A DNA stretch of 64,000 nt from CALMFT01 sp964563595 (GCA_964563595.1 CAZLWR010000002.1:5590-69589), one strand, 5' to 3'. Positions 43,242 to 54,007 are shown, counted from the first letter of the stretch. A program made the numbers and translations. The notes: generated by a model not told the origin, from the letters alone.

Positions 43242-44306
43242 TTGAAAATACTGGTGTGAATATCTTGATGAGTGGATAGTGCAGTCAGTGCGTACTTACT
43301 CAAACAACAAGGCCATGATATCGTGGGAGGCTTTATGCTAAACTATTTGGATGAAAATGATCCCCATTGTAGTACCAAACTTGATATGGAAGAATTTCAC
43401 AAAGTTTGCCAGTGGCTCGATATACCATACGAAATATTGGATTTCAGAAAAGAATACGAAGAAAAAATACTCAATTATATCTACGAATGATATCTTGCCG
43501 GAATTACACCAAATCCCGACGTCTTGTGCAACACCGAAATCAAATTCAGATTATTCCTTGATGAAGCATTAAAGCTAGGTTACGACAAGATCGCTACTGG
43601 GCACTACGCACAAATCAAACAAGATCTACAAAATCATACATATGCACTACTGAAATGATCAGATAATCTGAAAGATCAGTCTTATTTTCTTGCCTGATTA
43701 GATCAATTTCAACTCTCTAAGGCATTATTTCCAATCGGAGATCTGAAAAAATCGCAAGTCAGACAGCTCGCTCAGGATATATGACTACCCAATGCCAATC
43801 GCAAAGACTCTCAGGGCTTATGCTTTGTCGGTAAAGTAGCTATGTCAGAGTTTTTACACCAAAAAATCGGAAGCAAACCGGGAAATATTGTTCTTCAAGA
43901 CGGAACTATTGTCTGACAACACGATGGTGCCTATCAATTCACTGTCTGACAACGTAGAGGAATTGGCCTACACTTTCAAGCCTATGTAACAGAGATTGAT
44001 ATCAAACAAAATACGGTAATAGTCAGTAAAGATCCTCAAGATAAGGATTTATTTCGTGATCAAATCGGCATTAAATCGATGCATTGGATAAGCTGACATG
44101 CACCAGATCTACCTCTAGAATGTAAGTGTAAAGTTAGGTATAGACAGGAATTGCAAGACTGTAAGGTCATACAGCAGTGAGAGCATTTACTCGTACACTT
44201 AGATATACCACAAAAAGGAGTGCCAAATGGCCAGATTATTGTCTTATATGGATGAGAGAATCACAACGAAGTATTGGGATCTGGAGAAATTGGCAATATA
44301 GGCTAG
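43242..44306 (+). CDS. mnmA: tRNA-specific 2-thiouridylase MnmA
   Basis: 354 residues. PP-loop LVGISGGVDSAVSAYLL near the N-terminus contains three TGA glycines (43257, 43266, 43269). Catalytic Cys regions are GITPNPDVLCNTEIKF and SQGLCFVGKV; GHYAQI and VGQRRGIGLHF match MnmA. It thiolates U34 of tRNAs for Lys, Glu and Gln using ATP and a sulfur relay. No ATG precedes the PP-loop at the right distance: TTG 43242 is assumed. Conserved arginines (GQRRG) are CGT AGA. Confidence 0.92.
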
Positions 44307-44335
44307 ATTTGACGCTAGATTGAATTCAAGAATAC

Positions 44336-44363
44336 TTGACAAATACAATAAAATCAATACTAG
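44336..44363 (+). promoter_or_regulatory. candidate promoter
   Basis: TTGACA at 44336-44341 with a weak -10 (TACTAG, 44358-44363) after 16 nt, 34 bp upstream of the ATG at 44397. It lies just after mnmA and would start the isolated downstream gene. Confidence 0.4.
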
Positions 44364-44396
44364 AAATTACGGCTCGAACTAAAACCGTATATAAAT

Positions 44397-44612
44397 ATGG
44401 AGCAAGTGTATAGAATTATGTTTTGGGTGGTACTAATCATATCCTGCATCGGAATGCCGTTTATTATAGCGGAACAAGACTGGGATTTAATGTTCCTGGG
44501 ATTGGGCTTATTGCTCGTATTCCATCAGGGGCAGGTAATCTGTCAGTTGGAGAGCAAGATTGATATTCTAACAACGCCTCCCGCACCACCAAAACACGAA
44601 GAAGGATCGTAG
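44397..44612 (+). CDS. small membrane protein without UGA codons
   Basis: 71 residues, two hydrophobic helices (RIMFWVVLIISCIGMPFII and LMFLGLGLLLVFHQG) and a proline-rich tail (TTPPAPPKHEEGS). No TGA glycine among six. Own candidate promoter and strong terminator: a monocistronic unit inserted between mnmA and the minus-strand block. No family recognised. Confidence 0.6.
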   Translation: MEQVYRIMFWVVLIISCIGMPFIIAEQDWDLMFLGLGLLLVFHQGQVICQLESKIDILTTPPAPPKHEEGS

Positions 44613-44636
44613 ATATGCGATCAGCCCTGTTAAACC

Positions 44637-44670
44637 CCGCTTGCTGGTCAACCAGTTAGCGGACTTTTTT
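44637..44670 (+). terminator. rho-independent terminator
   Basis: Long bulged stem (CCGCT with AGCGG, CTGGT with ACCAG) followed by AC and six T, 25 bp after the stop at 44612. Confidence 0.88.
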
Positions 44671-44680
44671 ATATATAAAA

Positions 44681-44923
44681 TTATTCATCTTCTTTTTTAT
44701 CATGTCACTTTTTTGTATCTTGTTTTGATCCCGCTTGTTTTTTGAGTTCTTGAATGCCTCCTTGTACAAAGTCCAAAGCTCCATGAACTATATCCAATAA
44801 TTTGTTTTTTCAACTATTCAATTGTGCTTTTCCTTTTTCTGTAGAGGCCATCTTCGCGACTCCAGCTACAGTTGTCCCTATAACTAGTCCTATAATTCGT
44901 TTGTTAATTCCTTTTGCAGCCAT
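44681..44923 (-). CDS. small YtxH-like membrane-associated protein
   Basis: 80 residues: one N-terminal helix (IIGLVIGTTVAGVAKMAS) and a long Lys/Gln-rich amphipathic tail, the build of YtxH-type or gas-vesicle-like stress proteins. CGA at the membrane edge reads INKWIIGL with Trp. Two TGA glycines. Separated by 25 bp from the PH-domain gene upstream and probably co-transcribed. Confidence 0.6.
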
Positions 44924-44948
44924 CAGTGTCTTGTTACATAATAAAATG

Positions 44949-45572
44949 TTATCTTTGTCCTCATCTCATATAGGTATTGATTACTTCTCCAAGCGTATCT
45001 ACTAGTAATTCAAATTTATCCGGTTGGTCCAAAGCAAGTTGTGCTTGAGCTTGCTCATCATCCTGTGCTCTTGCAAGCAATTCAAATTTCAGCTTATTTA
45101 TAATACTGCATTGTCTTTGCGGATGTGACACACCCTCAATGGTGTAGGTACTGTCATGATCTAGCGATATCGTGATAACTCCTTCGTTAAATATTTTGTC
45201 AATAATTCCCGACTGAGCATAGCTAATAGAAGCAATATTTTTCCGCTCAAAAAAATCGACCTTATACCTAAACCAACCGTCAATGGTCACCATAGTAATG
45301 CCTCTATCAGTAAGCACAACCGTATCCATATAGCGGTCCAAGAAATCATAAACATACTTCGCGAAAAGCAAAAGACCCAGAACACCCATAATCCACTGGA
45401 CACGATCCGTAAACCCTGACAAAAACGAATACAGCACTACTCCTATAAATACAACAAAAGCATATTTGATAGTCATTTCCAAATATGGTAACCACGCATG
45501 CGGTAGGATATGCACGATATCCTGATACTGCACATACTGTTCCACCAGACCTAGTTTGAGCGAATGTTCCAT
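44949..45572 (-). CDS. bacterial PH-domain membrane protein
   Basis: 207 residues. Two membrane helices (YAFVVFIGVVLYSFLSGF and WIMGVLGLLLFAKYVYDF) followed by a PH-like beta-rich domain: VVLTDRGITMVTI, FFERKNIASISYAQSGIID, EGVITISLDHDSTYTIEGV, typical of the bPH2/YdbS-YdbT family. A charged C-terminal helix ends with TYMRGGQR (Gly from TGA). Function of the family is unknown. Start ATG complementary to 45570-45572; an upstream ATG at 45611 would add 13 residues. Confidence 0.72.
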
Positions 45573-45627
45573 ACTCCAAAAGTAGTTAATCACACAAAAA
45601 TTACAATTCAATTACAAATGTGTACAC

Positions 45628-45647
45628 AAAAACCCCGCTGATGCGGA
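45628..45647 (-). terminator. rho-independent terminator
   Basis: On the minus strand, stem CCGC/GCGG with an ATCA loop followed by GG and five T. It lies about 40 bp after the stop of rpmE. Confidence 0.75.
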
Positions 45648-45687
45648 GTCTGTATGGAATGAACTATAATCAGAAACGAAAGCTTTA

Positions 45688-45918
45688 CTACTTGCTTTTG
45701 TTGGTTTGTTGAATCTTTGCCAATCTTTCTTGGTAAGCCTGAAGTCTTCCTCTTGCTGCCTTTTCGATCTTCATACCAGAGTTGTAAGTAGCATGACAAT
45801 TTGAACAGATTTCAACTGTTTGCCATTGTTCTTGTGTACTGTTGATCGTAAATTCGTGACCACACATACACTTTACCTTTACGTTTCTTCTATATGCTGG
45901 GTGTATACCTTTTTTCAT
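45688..45918 (-). CDS. rpmE: 50S ribosomal protein L31
   Basis: 76 residues. MKKGIHPAYRRNVKVKCMCG is the N-terminus of L31; C-M-C and ICSNCHATYNSG give the zinc-binding cysteines of the Zn-type L31. The extra basic C-terminal helix (RGRLQAYQERLAKIQQ) is a little longer than usual. It needs no TGA reading and has arginine only as CGT/AGA-type codons. A terminator follows. Confidence 0.95.
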   Translation of the reverse strand: MKKGIHPAYRRNVKVKCMCGHEFTINSTQEQWQTVEICSNCHATYNSGMKIEKAARGRLQAYQERLAKIQQTNKSK

Positions 45919-46068
45919 GGATGTAATTTTGATAAAGAAATGTAGCAATTATAGATAAAAAAATTACTCTCAATGTCAAATAGAATTCCCTTCAACGCTC
46001 AAGGATTTTAGCACTATACAACTTTTAGATTTCACACCCTTTTAGCTTATTCATCTATCGATTGGCCG

Positions 46069-46842
46069 ATGCATATCTTGTACAAAACAGCTTTAGAAAT
46101 ACAACTTATCAAAGAAGGCGGAAAATATCTGAACGAATTACTCTTACTTATCTATGAGGCGGCTCAAGAAGGAGTGAAACTATCAGACCTTGAAAAACTT
46201 GCGTCAGAGTATTGTATATCTCACAAACTCAAAGGGGCCTTTAAAGGATATGGCTGATTTCCAGCAAACTTATGTCTATCAGTCAACGATTGCCTAGTTC
46301 ACGGTATCCCCGATGGGCACATACTGAAAAGAGGTGACGTTCTAAAGATAGATAGCGGCATTCTATACAAAAATATGGTTACTGATGCGGCAATATGCAA
46401 AATAATCTGATGACATACCGCAAACAGGGCTTGAGCAGAATTGATGTGGACTACCAAAGAAGCTCTTGACAAAAGCTTAGAACTAGTTAAACCATGAGTC
46501 TCGTTGTGGGAATATGGAAAACGAGTTCATCAATTTGTTTCTAGCAAGTGATATAGTATCGTGAAGTCACTAACCTGACACGGAGTAGGTAAAAAAATAC
46601 ACGAAGATCCGTGGGTAGCGAACTACGGCGACACAAGACTCAAGGGTATTAAGTTTAAACCTGGTATGGTTTTAGCTTTGGAGCCTATCACAGCCGAAGT
46701 ATCTGAAGACTATAAAGTACATGCAAACAAATGGAATCTTATCACCAAACATGGAGATTTAGGATGCCAACGGGAGTATACCATCGCCATCACCCCTGAT
46801 GGTTATGAAATTTTAGCGGGAATCACCCATAATTTACAGTAA
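46069..46842 (+). CDS. map: methionine aminopeptidase
   Basis: 257 residues. FKGYGGFPANLCLSVNDCLV with VHGIP (His), KIDSGILYKNMVTDAA (two Asp ligands), TGHGVGKKIHEDPWV (His ligand), MVLALEPI (Glu) and EYTIAITPDG (Glu) define type I MetAP, which removes initiator Met. The last Glu is preceded by CQ-CGG-E (46771): with Trp it reads QWEYT, an aromatic being usual there. Cytoplasmic. Eleven or more TGA codons. Only 1 bp separates it from the next gene. Confidence 0.92.
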
Positions 46843-46843
46843 T

Positions 46844-47896
46844 ATGTTATCACATACCTACGCACTTAGCGAACCAGTAACTATAGTCGGCAAACCCTTC
46901 CATGGCTGAGGAATTGATCATCTTACCCTACATCCTGGCGAACCAGGATCAGGTATACAATTTCGTTTTGAAGGAAAAGATTACTCTCTTGGGAAGAACC
47001 TTATACAAGCAAAAAAAGAACGAACTGCAAGATTCAACGAAGCTATGTTTGATACCTTCAAAGTAAAGGTATTGGAACATTGGCAATCGGCTATTGTACA
47101 AGCATTAGGATTTTTTGCTGACGTGACCATGGAACTCCCTAAACCAAAGTTATTCTACCAAAGAAACATTCTCTTGCCCTATGCTGGAGCATGAATACTA
47201 ACGCCGCACAGCACACTCATAGAACACCGTAAACGCATTAGTCAAGATGTACAAACCGTATTGGGCATTGATTGGAATAAAGTAAAACAATATGCACCAC
47301 AAGGTCATCATCCTGGAGGGATACGTAGTTATATTGATGAACAATCGCAAAGCATCACTTTTACCCACCCAAGTGGAGCCAACTTGAGAATCAGTACTGC
47401 ACCGCATCTACGTACTACCGTGCACAGTGCAAATCATCCCGACGTACCAGCACTGAAACATCTTAATGTAAAACCTTACACTACGGATTATACCGATCTT
47501 ACTATACCTGAACTCTCCGCAAGAGCATTGGGAAGAACAGGAAAGTTACACCAACGGCTAGGAGCGAATATATTACGTGCTACGTGATGATATGGCATCT
47601 CTTGTGAAGGATATTTTTTTGCAACGCCCGGTATTAGCCCACAAACACTGAATCAAAGTATGCAAGCCTCCTTCCAATCCAATGCAAACGAACATCTCGT
47701 CCATTCGGCTGTAGCCGACATACCCGCAGAACTTTGGATAGTAGCAAAGCATTTCCAAGCACAGCGTATTGGTCTTCATATGGAGTTTCGAGATAGCACC
47801 CATATTTCTAGAGTTGCATTATTGAGAACCTTGTGCGAAACACCCTACATGAAAACGAACACCATTCATACAACAAGGACTTTGGTTACGCAATAA
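46844..47896 (+). CDS. hypothetical protein, N-terminus weakly LpxC-like
   Basis: 350 residues. The N-terminal segment SEPVTIVGKPFHGGG ... LTLHPGEPGSGIQF resembles the start of LpxC (EPVTVTGVGLH.G..V.L.L.PA....GI.F), but the later zinc-ligand pattern of LpxC is not clear. The rest has LTPHSTLIEHRKRI and IPAELWIVAKHFQAQRIGLH. A CPR cell is not expected to make lipid A, so I treat it as unknown. Follows map by 1 bp, probably translationally coupled. Confidence 0.55.
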
Positions 47897-47958
47897 ATAG
47901 CTTGATTTCTACGCCCTCAGGTCGTATAATTGAGTATATTTATTATTTTCGATAAGCC

Positions 47959-48531
47959 ATGGGTTTATTTTCATCAGGTTGAAGCTCAAGAACACTTGAA
48001 GACATCATAGATAGTAGATTCGGCTCAACAAGCTGGGCTCAAGACCTCCCTATATGACCAGTTCTAGAAGTATTATGACACTTTCCTTATATCAGAGATA
48101 CTATAAAATCCTTTATGGCCATTTTCCTCGAGTGAGAAACCCTATTGAGCCCAGAGCATAAAACAGCTCGATACAATGACGCAAAGATTATATTTGATGG
48201 ACTTGGTGCTACGCCATTTTATAGTGAGTTTTTTAAGGGAGACCTAAATGCATTTGTCGACAGATACCAAATCAACCATGACGTTGAGACCCGCATAAAA
48301 ATAGAAGCACTGATTGCTTTTCTTCCGAATATACGCATATTATATGACAACGTATACAACTTTATGAGTGCCTATAACAAGAAAGAGCAATCAGAGAAAG
48401 ATATGTGCGATAACGATGAAATGCAAAAAGGTCCGATAGGGACTCGATATACAAAGCTCAATGAGGCTTTCAATAAAATTAGAACATTTCCCGTGGATAC
48501 TATTATCGACAGACAACTGTTGGAATACTAA
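47959..48531 (+). CDS. hypothetical protein, 190 residues
   Basis: Begins MGLFSSGGSSRTLEDIID (Gly from TGA). Mostly helical and polar with an acidic middle (KEQSEKDMCDNDEMQKG). No membrane segment, no family recognised. It converges on hrcA with stops 2 bp apart. Confidence 0.6.
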
Positions 48532-48533
48532 TA

Positions 48534-49205
48534 CTAACCAAGTTTTGCTAGGACACTTTTCAATATTCCACAATTTCTTTGATAATCCACTCTCACCCCA
48601 CCAATAATAGCTAAAATGGCCGGGAAACCATTGATGGTGATTCTTGCGTAAAGACAGCTAATACATTGATTATCTTCCCCTATAAAACTATAATAGATTT
48701 GGTTATTTTTTAATATATTTTGGCTCAGGAATCAGATTATTTGTTTATCCTCAATAAGGGTAATAATTTTTCTCGTAATAGCATACTCATCAGGTTGTAT
48801 CTCATCTTTGAGGAGATTGTTGATACCTAGATAGAAATATTCGTCACGTTCTATAAATCCGACTGTCACCCCGTCCACAATGGCACCAAGCTGCTCCACC
48901 ACATACTTGAGCGACATTCTAGATTGCTTGAGCTCTACGTCATACTCATGATTGGTCACTTCTTGCTCAATCAGTTCTTCAATATATTTACTCAAACCCG
49001 TAATAGTCGGTATTCTACCGGAGCTATTGTAAGATTGGAAAACCAGGCCTTCCTTTTCAAGGGTATTCAAATGCTTTCTCAAAGTCGATGGTGCATATTC
49101 ATTATCTTCCAAACTATGGAGAAACTTGGAACCAACCGGTTCTCCTTTGGTAATGTAGTTTTCTACTACTACCTTTAATAATCTGACAAGTTTAGGATTT
49201 TCCAT
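48534..49205 (-). CDS. hrcA: heat-inducible transcription repressor HrcA
   Basis: 223 residues, shorter than the ~340 of Bacillus HrcA. N-terminal winged helix: LLKVVVENYITKGEPVGSK, APSTLRKHLNTLEKEGLV, SSGRIPTITGLSKYI, all HrcA hallmarks. C-terminus has the GGVRVDYQRNCGIL segment (family: iG.e.....m..cs.i....). It represses chaperone genes in other bacteria by binding CIRCE; no CIRCE repeat was found upstream of it or elsewhere in the window, and no groE/dnaK gene is present. Confidence 0.85.
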
Positions 49206-49297
49206 TTATATTTGTTGACTTCTATATATTATAGTTTATAATAGTATTATCTAACTCAATAGACTATTGTTATTTACCCATATAATTCAATATCTAA

Positions 49298-49888
49298 ATG
49301 CTAACCCCAACAGGCGTAGTAGAAAAAGCATATAATCTTTATGTACAAGCAAGAAATATTCCAATAGCAGAAATTCAAGACCCTCATGCATGGTTTAGGA
49401 CCAATGAGAAAATAGGGATTTATTATATTCAACTACTTGGCAATTTAGAAAAATTATGAATCAACGACGAAGATCTTAAGAGATTTGAACAATCATTAGC
49501 TAGAACAACAAAACACCAGCAACGATATATGGCAGAGCATCCTGAAGAAATGAGCACTGTACACGAAAGCACACATGCCCCTTTGTCTGGATCAATCAAT
49601 ATTACAAAAAGTCATCAACTCCAAGCCTTTAAGGAGAAAATGAATCTCATTGCAAAAGATTTATGAGACCAAATCTTCGAATTTTTAGAACAAAGCGAAA
49701 CCATAGTGCGTCCCTTTGGAGAAAGCGAATATATATTACACTTTGAACGAATACAACTTATGTTAACGCCTGATATGAGGTATGCTCTACAAATCAGTAG
49801 AAACAATGGAGGAGATTTTTACTTTCCTCTATATAACATGACCAAACTGCAGTTAGCAGGGATCCAGAAAATACTAGAAACAAGATAA
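49298..49888 (+). CDS. hypothetical protein, 196 residues
   Basis: Open frame with two TGA glycines. Starts MLTPTGVVEKAYNLYVQARN; a helical N-terminal half, a low-complexity His/Thr-rich middle (STVHESTHAP) and a C-terminal alpha/beta part (ETIVRPFGESEYILHFE). Cytoplasmic-looking. No family recognised. Divergent from hrcA, convergent with the VanW gene. Confidence 0.6.
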
Positions 49889-49895
49889 TGATATT

Positions 49896-51050
49896 TTAAT
49901 GTATTTCTCTATAACAACTCGTCTTATTAGTTCAGTTTATATTCCAAGTATAACAACCGGTTCTGACTGTTTCCGTATAGCCGCTTCAGGTAGCGGGGTT
50001 GATCTTTGCTTTTTTCTGTACACTTGTTTTTTGACCCACAAAGCTAAGTGATCACTGGTCTTGAGCTAATCACAAACTCATAGTCTCTTCTATCCCTCCA
50101 TAGTTACCATTGTAATTCAAGACAATGATAATTGGATGGTCTGAGGTATTAGTGACTTTGAGGTCTACAGATCACGCAAAGACCGTTGCGTCTATACCAG
50201 GAGTAGATATTCTCTCTCCATTGATCGTGGCAGTATACAGATTCGAAAACCATTTGCTATGATTACGAGCTTCTAGTTTCAGTCACATATTGGTCACCAA
50301 TCACTGGTAAGTGGCAGTACTTCCTCAGCATATACCTCATCCATACACTGGTATTTCCTCATCCTGCACAATTGCCAAACCATTCTTATAATTCTTTTTT
50401 GTTTTGGGATCATAATGGATACTACCTAAATAGTAGAAACTATCACCTGGATTTAACACCCTCACATGACCCAAGTATGCGAAAGCAGTCAAAATATTAT
50501 GTCTACGATAGGCAGCATCATAATTCGTTCTATATCTTGAAGAGATTACTTTATAACCCAAAGCACGTAGCTCATCAGCATTTTTCCATAGATATAAAGG
50601 TCCAAACTTTTCTATATCAAGTTTATTGAACGCAAGGGTCCTAGCATGTGAACCAGTCTTACGCAAAGTCTTTGTAATAAGCCTGTCTAAATCATCTTTG
50701 ACGTCAATATCTGAAGCAACTACAACACCACTTCTGACCGTTATAGCAAAATTGGCATAAAAACTATAAGGAATATCGTGAAATTTTATATGCTCGTTAC
50801 GCAGAAGTTGTTTCATAAGGGATATTCTGATCAAGCTATGTGCACCAGTAATACTGGTTGCTCAAGATCGAGCATTGGCAGGTACAATAAGCATATCATC
50901 AGATGAGATATTTTGTGCTCCTAATTGAATTGAACCAGTTCGACCCAAACCTCTTTTTATTACAGGTATATAAGTGACAACGGCAGCATCGGCATATACA
51001 AAACCCAAAGATAAAAGAGTAAATATAATAATATTCAGAATATATTTCAT
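49896..51050 (-). CDS. VanW-family secreted protein
   Basis: 384 residues with a signal peptide (MKYILNIIIFTLLSLGFVYA). The VanW domain is clear: NAFAYLGH-type start, LNPGDSFYYLG, EEIPVYGGGICGGSTATYQW (three of the glycines TGA), GLKLEARNHS, then IDATVFAGSVDLKVTNTSDH. A late beta domain (LAQDQGSLSFVGQKT) follows. VanW proteins are extracellular with unknown activity, linked to wall or peptidoglycan. Alternative start at 51059 adds three residues. Confidence 0.85.
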
Positions 51051-51131
51051 ATCATGCAAAAAAGTAATACACTATGAGTATTACTTTGTTAGGGATGCTT
51101 TCAATAAGATTATAAGTGTAGTTTTTGTCAA

Positions 51132-51863
51132 CTAGTACTGAGTAAAATCGGGCAATATCCTCATCCATACCTTACCAATGATGTAGTCATACGGCACGAT
51201 ATACCCTTTTTTATCACCAAAACAGCCGATAGTGAAACAGCATCTACTATCAGTGCTATGTTCTCTATTATCTCCCATCACGAAAAATCAATCGCTGACA
51301 TCAAATTCAGAGACACCGCATACGGGAATAGTTTTATAATCACTAGGCAAGTAGGATTCATCTAAGGTGAAACAATCTGTTTTCGGAGATCATCAGGTTT
51401 TACAGATTAATACTTTGTTATCGTTTTCAATCTTTACCGTTTCACCGGGAAGTCCGATTACTCTCTTGATATAATGAATATCTTTACCGGGAGGCACGAA
51501 TACAATGACATCACCTCTACGTATCTCCGGCAACACTTTTATGGTACTTCCCACAAACGTCTTGATTTCTCTCGCTCAACCCGTAGCGTTGGATCGCTCA
51601 GTGAGTTTCATTTTTTGAGATGAAACTTTATCAATAATAACAAAATCGTTGGTATGGAAAGTTGGCTCCATACTCTGACCCACTACTGTAAAAGGAGAAA
51701 ATATGAAAAACCTAATACACAACACAATTCCCATGGCCATCAAGAAAAATGATGCCAAGTCAAAAAATTCCAGCACTATCTTCTGCGCTCGTCCTTTCCA
51801 TCACAAAGGTGAAGATTGGGTTTGAGATATCTCTGGCTGATCATGCCAATCGTTATAGTCCAT
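51132..51863 (-). CDS. lepB: signal peptidase I
   Basis: 243 residues. One membrane helix (FFLMAMGIVLCIRFFIFSPF), then VVGQSMEPTFHTNDFVIIDK with the catalytic Ser, RRGDVIVFVPPGKDIHYIKRVIGLPGE with the catalytic Lys (IKR), and MGDNREHSTDSR (box E; Gly and Arg of AGA). It removes signal peptides from exported proteins such as the giant adhesin here. A Cys-rich insertion (ICKTGGSPKTDCF ... VCGV, ... CCFTIGCFG) is unusual and may be disulfide-bonded. TCAGATTAT overlaps the start codon (51862-51870). Confidence 0.93.
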
Positions 51864-52029
51864 AATCTGATACAAATAAAAACTTACTAACATATACTAG
51901 AATCAACTACTATTTCAATTGATATTTCCCCAGCCTCAAAACAAAATCTGTTCCGAGTCCTCAGAACAGAATAGTGCTAATAAGTCGCTGTTATATGATG
52001 GTATTGTCAGCTTCAATAATGTTAACAAG

Positions 52030-52758
52030 TTATGTTAAAGGTTGCTGTGGTGGCGTTCAATCAGGGTTTTGTACAAGTTGAGCCGCAATTTCTGCAGGCT
52101 TGATAGATTGAGCACTTGCTACCACAGGTGGCTGGTTGATTACTTCATATCCTCCTGGGAGTCCTTGCATATGCTGTCTGATGAGAGATACAATATTTTT
52201 GAAACTGGTATTTTCTGGTATAGCTTTTGTACTCTGTGCGAAAGGCAAATAATCGCCATTATCTTGTTTAACCATAACCACCAAAGATCCACCATCAGTT
52301 CCAAACTTATAGGGTTTATCAAAATCAGTATTTTGAGGAGTATATTCTTCTTTTAAGCGTACAACAAACTTTACAAGACCAGTCACGATATCAATATCTT
52401 GAGAACGAGCACCGCTAGCGGCTACAATAGCATCAGGATCAATGGATCCCAGCAATCCATATGCTTTGATTCTTACCAAGGCATCCATAAAACTAGGAAG
52501 ATTAGTAACATTAGCGAAAGCAGATTCATTCTTTATCAAAAGATCTACTACTTTCTGATAGAACTCAGGAAGAACCAAAGGTTCCATAGTAACAGCTTTA
52601 TCGCTTTGTTCTGGCATCTTAACCGCCCTCAGAACATCATCCAACTGCTTTCTAAGTCCTACTCTACTCGCAGCTTCTGCACTAAGTTCGTCTAATTGAT
52701 CTCAAACCTTGGTTCCAAAGCTCTTTAAAGAGTTCCCAAATCCTTCTAATATAGACAT
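52030..52758 (-). CDS. hypothetical protein, 242 residues
   Basis: In code 25 it runs from ATG (complement of 52756-52758) to TAA. Helical N-terminal half (VGDQLDELSAEAASRVGLRK) and an alpha/beta part with VTGLVKFVVRLKEEY and Gln/Pro-rich tail (QPPVVASAQSI ... TPPQQPLT). No membrane helix. No family recognised. Divergent from the third VirB2-like gene. Confidence 0.6.
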
Positions 52759-52927
52759 ATGCTGATCACTAATGAATTAAATATCAGCTTATTATATCTG
52801 CCAAAAAAAATAGTGCAAGAATAATCTGATACAATTTCGCAATCCCAGTAGCTAAACTTGCAAAAAAACAACTTGTGGCTATAATATACTACAGTTACTT
52901 GTTATCCATTCAAAGCTATTCGATAGT

Positions 52928-53401
52928 ATGAAAAAAGTCAGTTTATCATATCTTATAACGTCAGGTCTGTTGCTCACCAACAAGATTTATGCACTCAATC
53001 GATTCCAGCCGCTGCAGGATCCTTATGGGGACGCGAATATAAACCAAGCTATCGACACTACTAATATCAACGACCCGCTCAGACAAGGAGCATCAACAAT
53101 CGCCGAAGGTATCTGAGGAATCAAATCAGATAACGGGGGAACTTTTGAAGAAGCGAAAACAAGCTTACTTAGTTCTATACAGCTCGCTATCAATTGGTTC
53201 TTAGGATTTTTGGCACTCGTTGCAGTAATCTATCTCATTATTCAAGGTATTCAGCTATTACTCAACCCCCAAAAGGATGATGAACTCAAAAAAATCCGAA
53301 CTCGCATCGAAAGTGCAGCTCGAGCAATCTGAGGTATCGGATTGAGTCGGCTTATCGTTAGTTTCATTTTCTATATTGTAAAAGTTGTTGCAGGAGTATA
53401 A
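52928..53401 (+). CDS. VirB2-like type IV secretion pilin, copy 3
   Basis: 157 residues with a signal peptide (KVSLSYLITSGLLLTNKIYA), a polar linker and two helices (LAINWFLGFLALVAVIYLII ... GIGLS-CGG-LIVSFIFYIVKVV) joined by a charged loop (NPQKDDELKKIRTRIES). This is the classical CPR VirB2 layout. CGG at 53348-53350 aligns with TGG in copy 1 (GLSWLVVSF), so Trp is encoded both ways in paralogues. Likely a pilin or channel subunit. Confidence 0.78.
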
Positions 53402-53423
53402 CAAAATATATTTTCATAACGGA

Positions 53424-53454
53424 AAGAGACCGCTAGTAATCTAGTCGGCCTCTG
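53424..53454 (-). terminator. hairpin terminator
   Basis: Imperfect 12-13 bp stem (AGAGGCCGACTAG with CTAGCGGTCTCT) and a 4-nt loop, followed on the minus strand by TTCC. It lies between convergent genes and could serve the lipoprotein gene ending at 53519, or both. Confidence 0.55.
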
Positions 53455-53518
53455 ACAATCTCATTTATTGCGAAGATATTCCCCTATTTGGGAAAGATCT
53501 TTCTAGCTAATTTCGTAA

Positions 53519-54007
53519 TTAATGCTGGAAGGAGAAGGAATTGAGGAAACCAATGCACTCGCCTCCAAGTTGCATAAGCCAAATCGAAAACAGAAGACAA
53601 AACAGGAGAGCTACTAGATTCTTCCAGTGCTGCTCCAAAAATGTTGCTTGTGAATAGACGATCCGACCATCGGATGTGATGTTTTGCCGGAATGCCTCGC
53701 CTCCCACGCAAATCATTTTGCCATCCACTTTGATCTTGTCGGCCCGGAAGGATTGGCCGTCCATTATCACGAGATGATGATGCTCAATTGTAAAGACAGC
53801 CTCTCCGGCATTCTTCACGATCAAAGCAGCACCATCAAGGTAGATGGTAGTGCCCTCCAGGTTGAGGGCTTTCTCACTACTGATAGGCAAAGGAATTTGA
53901 GTATTCCCTGCCAGATTCAGTTGACCCCCAACTATTTGAGGATCCGGGGTCTTGCCACAGGAAGTAGCAAGGACCACAATGGTCAAAAGACTAAAAAAGA
54001 CTTTCAT
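53519..54007 (-). CDS. lipoprotein without UGA codons
   Basis: 162 residues. Signal with lipobox MKVFFSLLTIVVLATSCGKT, then a beta-rich part (ALNLEGTTIYLDGAALIVKN) and a C-terminal hydrophobic helix (LVALLFCLLFSIWLMQL). None of about 14 glycines is TGA. CGG occurs in SDG-CGG-IVYS and EAF-CGG-QN, where arginine reads at least as naturally as tryptophan, unlike the rest of the window. GC content is higher than in neighbours. Possibly acquired from a standard-code genome. Confidence 0.6.
   Translation of the reverse strand: MKVFFSLLTIVVLATSCGKTPDPQIVGGQLNLAGNTQIPLPISSEKALNLEGTTIYLDGAALIVKNAGEAVFTIEHHHLVIMDGQSFRADKIKVDGKMICVGGEAFRQNITSDGRIVYSQATFLEQHWKNLVALLFCLLFSIWLMQLGGECIGFLNSFSFQH

Noticed and set aside
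45948..45979. Promoter of rpmE (TTGACA and TATAAT on the minus strand)
   Set aside because: Boxes are present but the spacer is 20 nt, too long to claim.
49206..49297. CIRCE operator for HrcA
   Set aside because: No TTAGCACTC-N9-GAGTGCTAA-like inverted repeat could be found here or elsewhere in the window.
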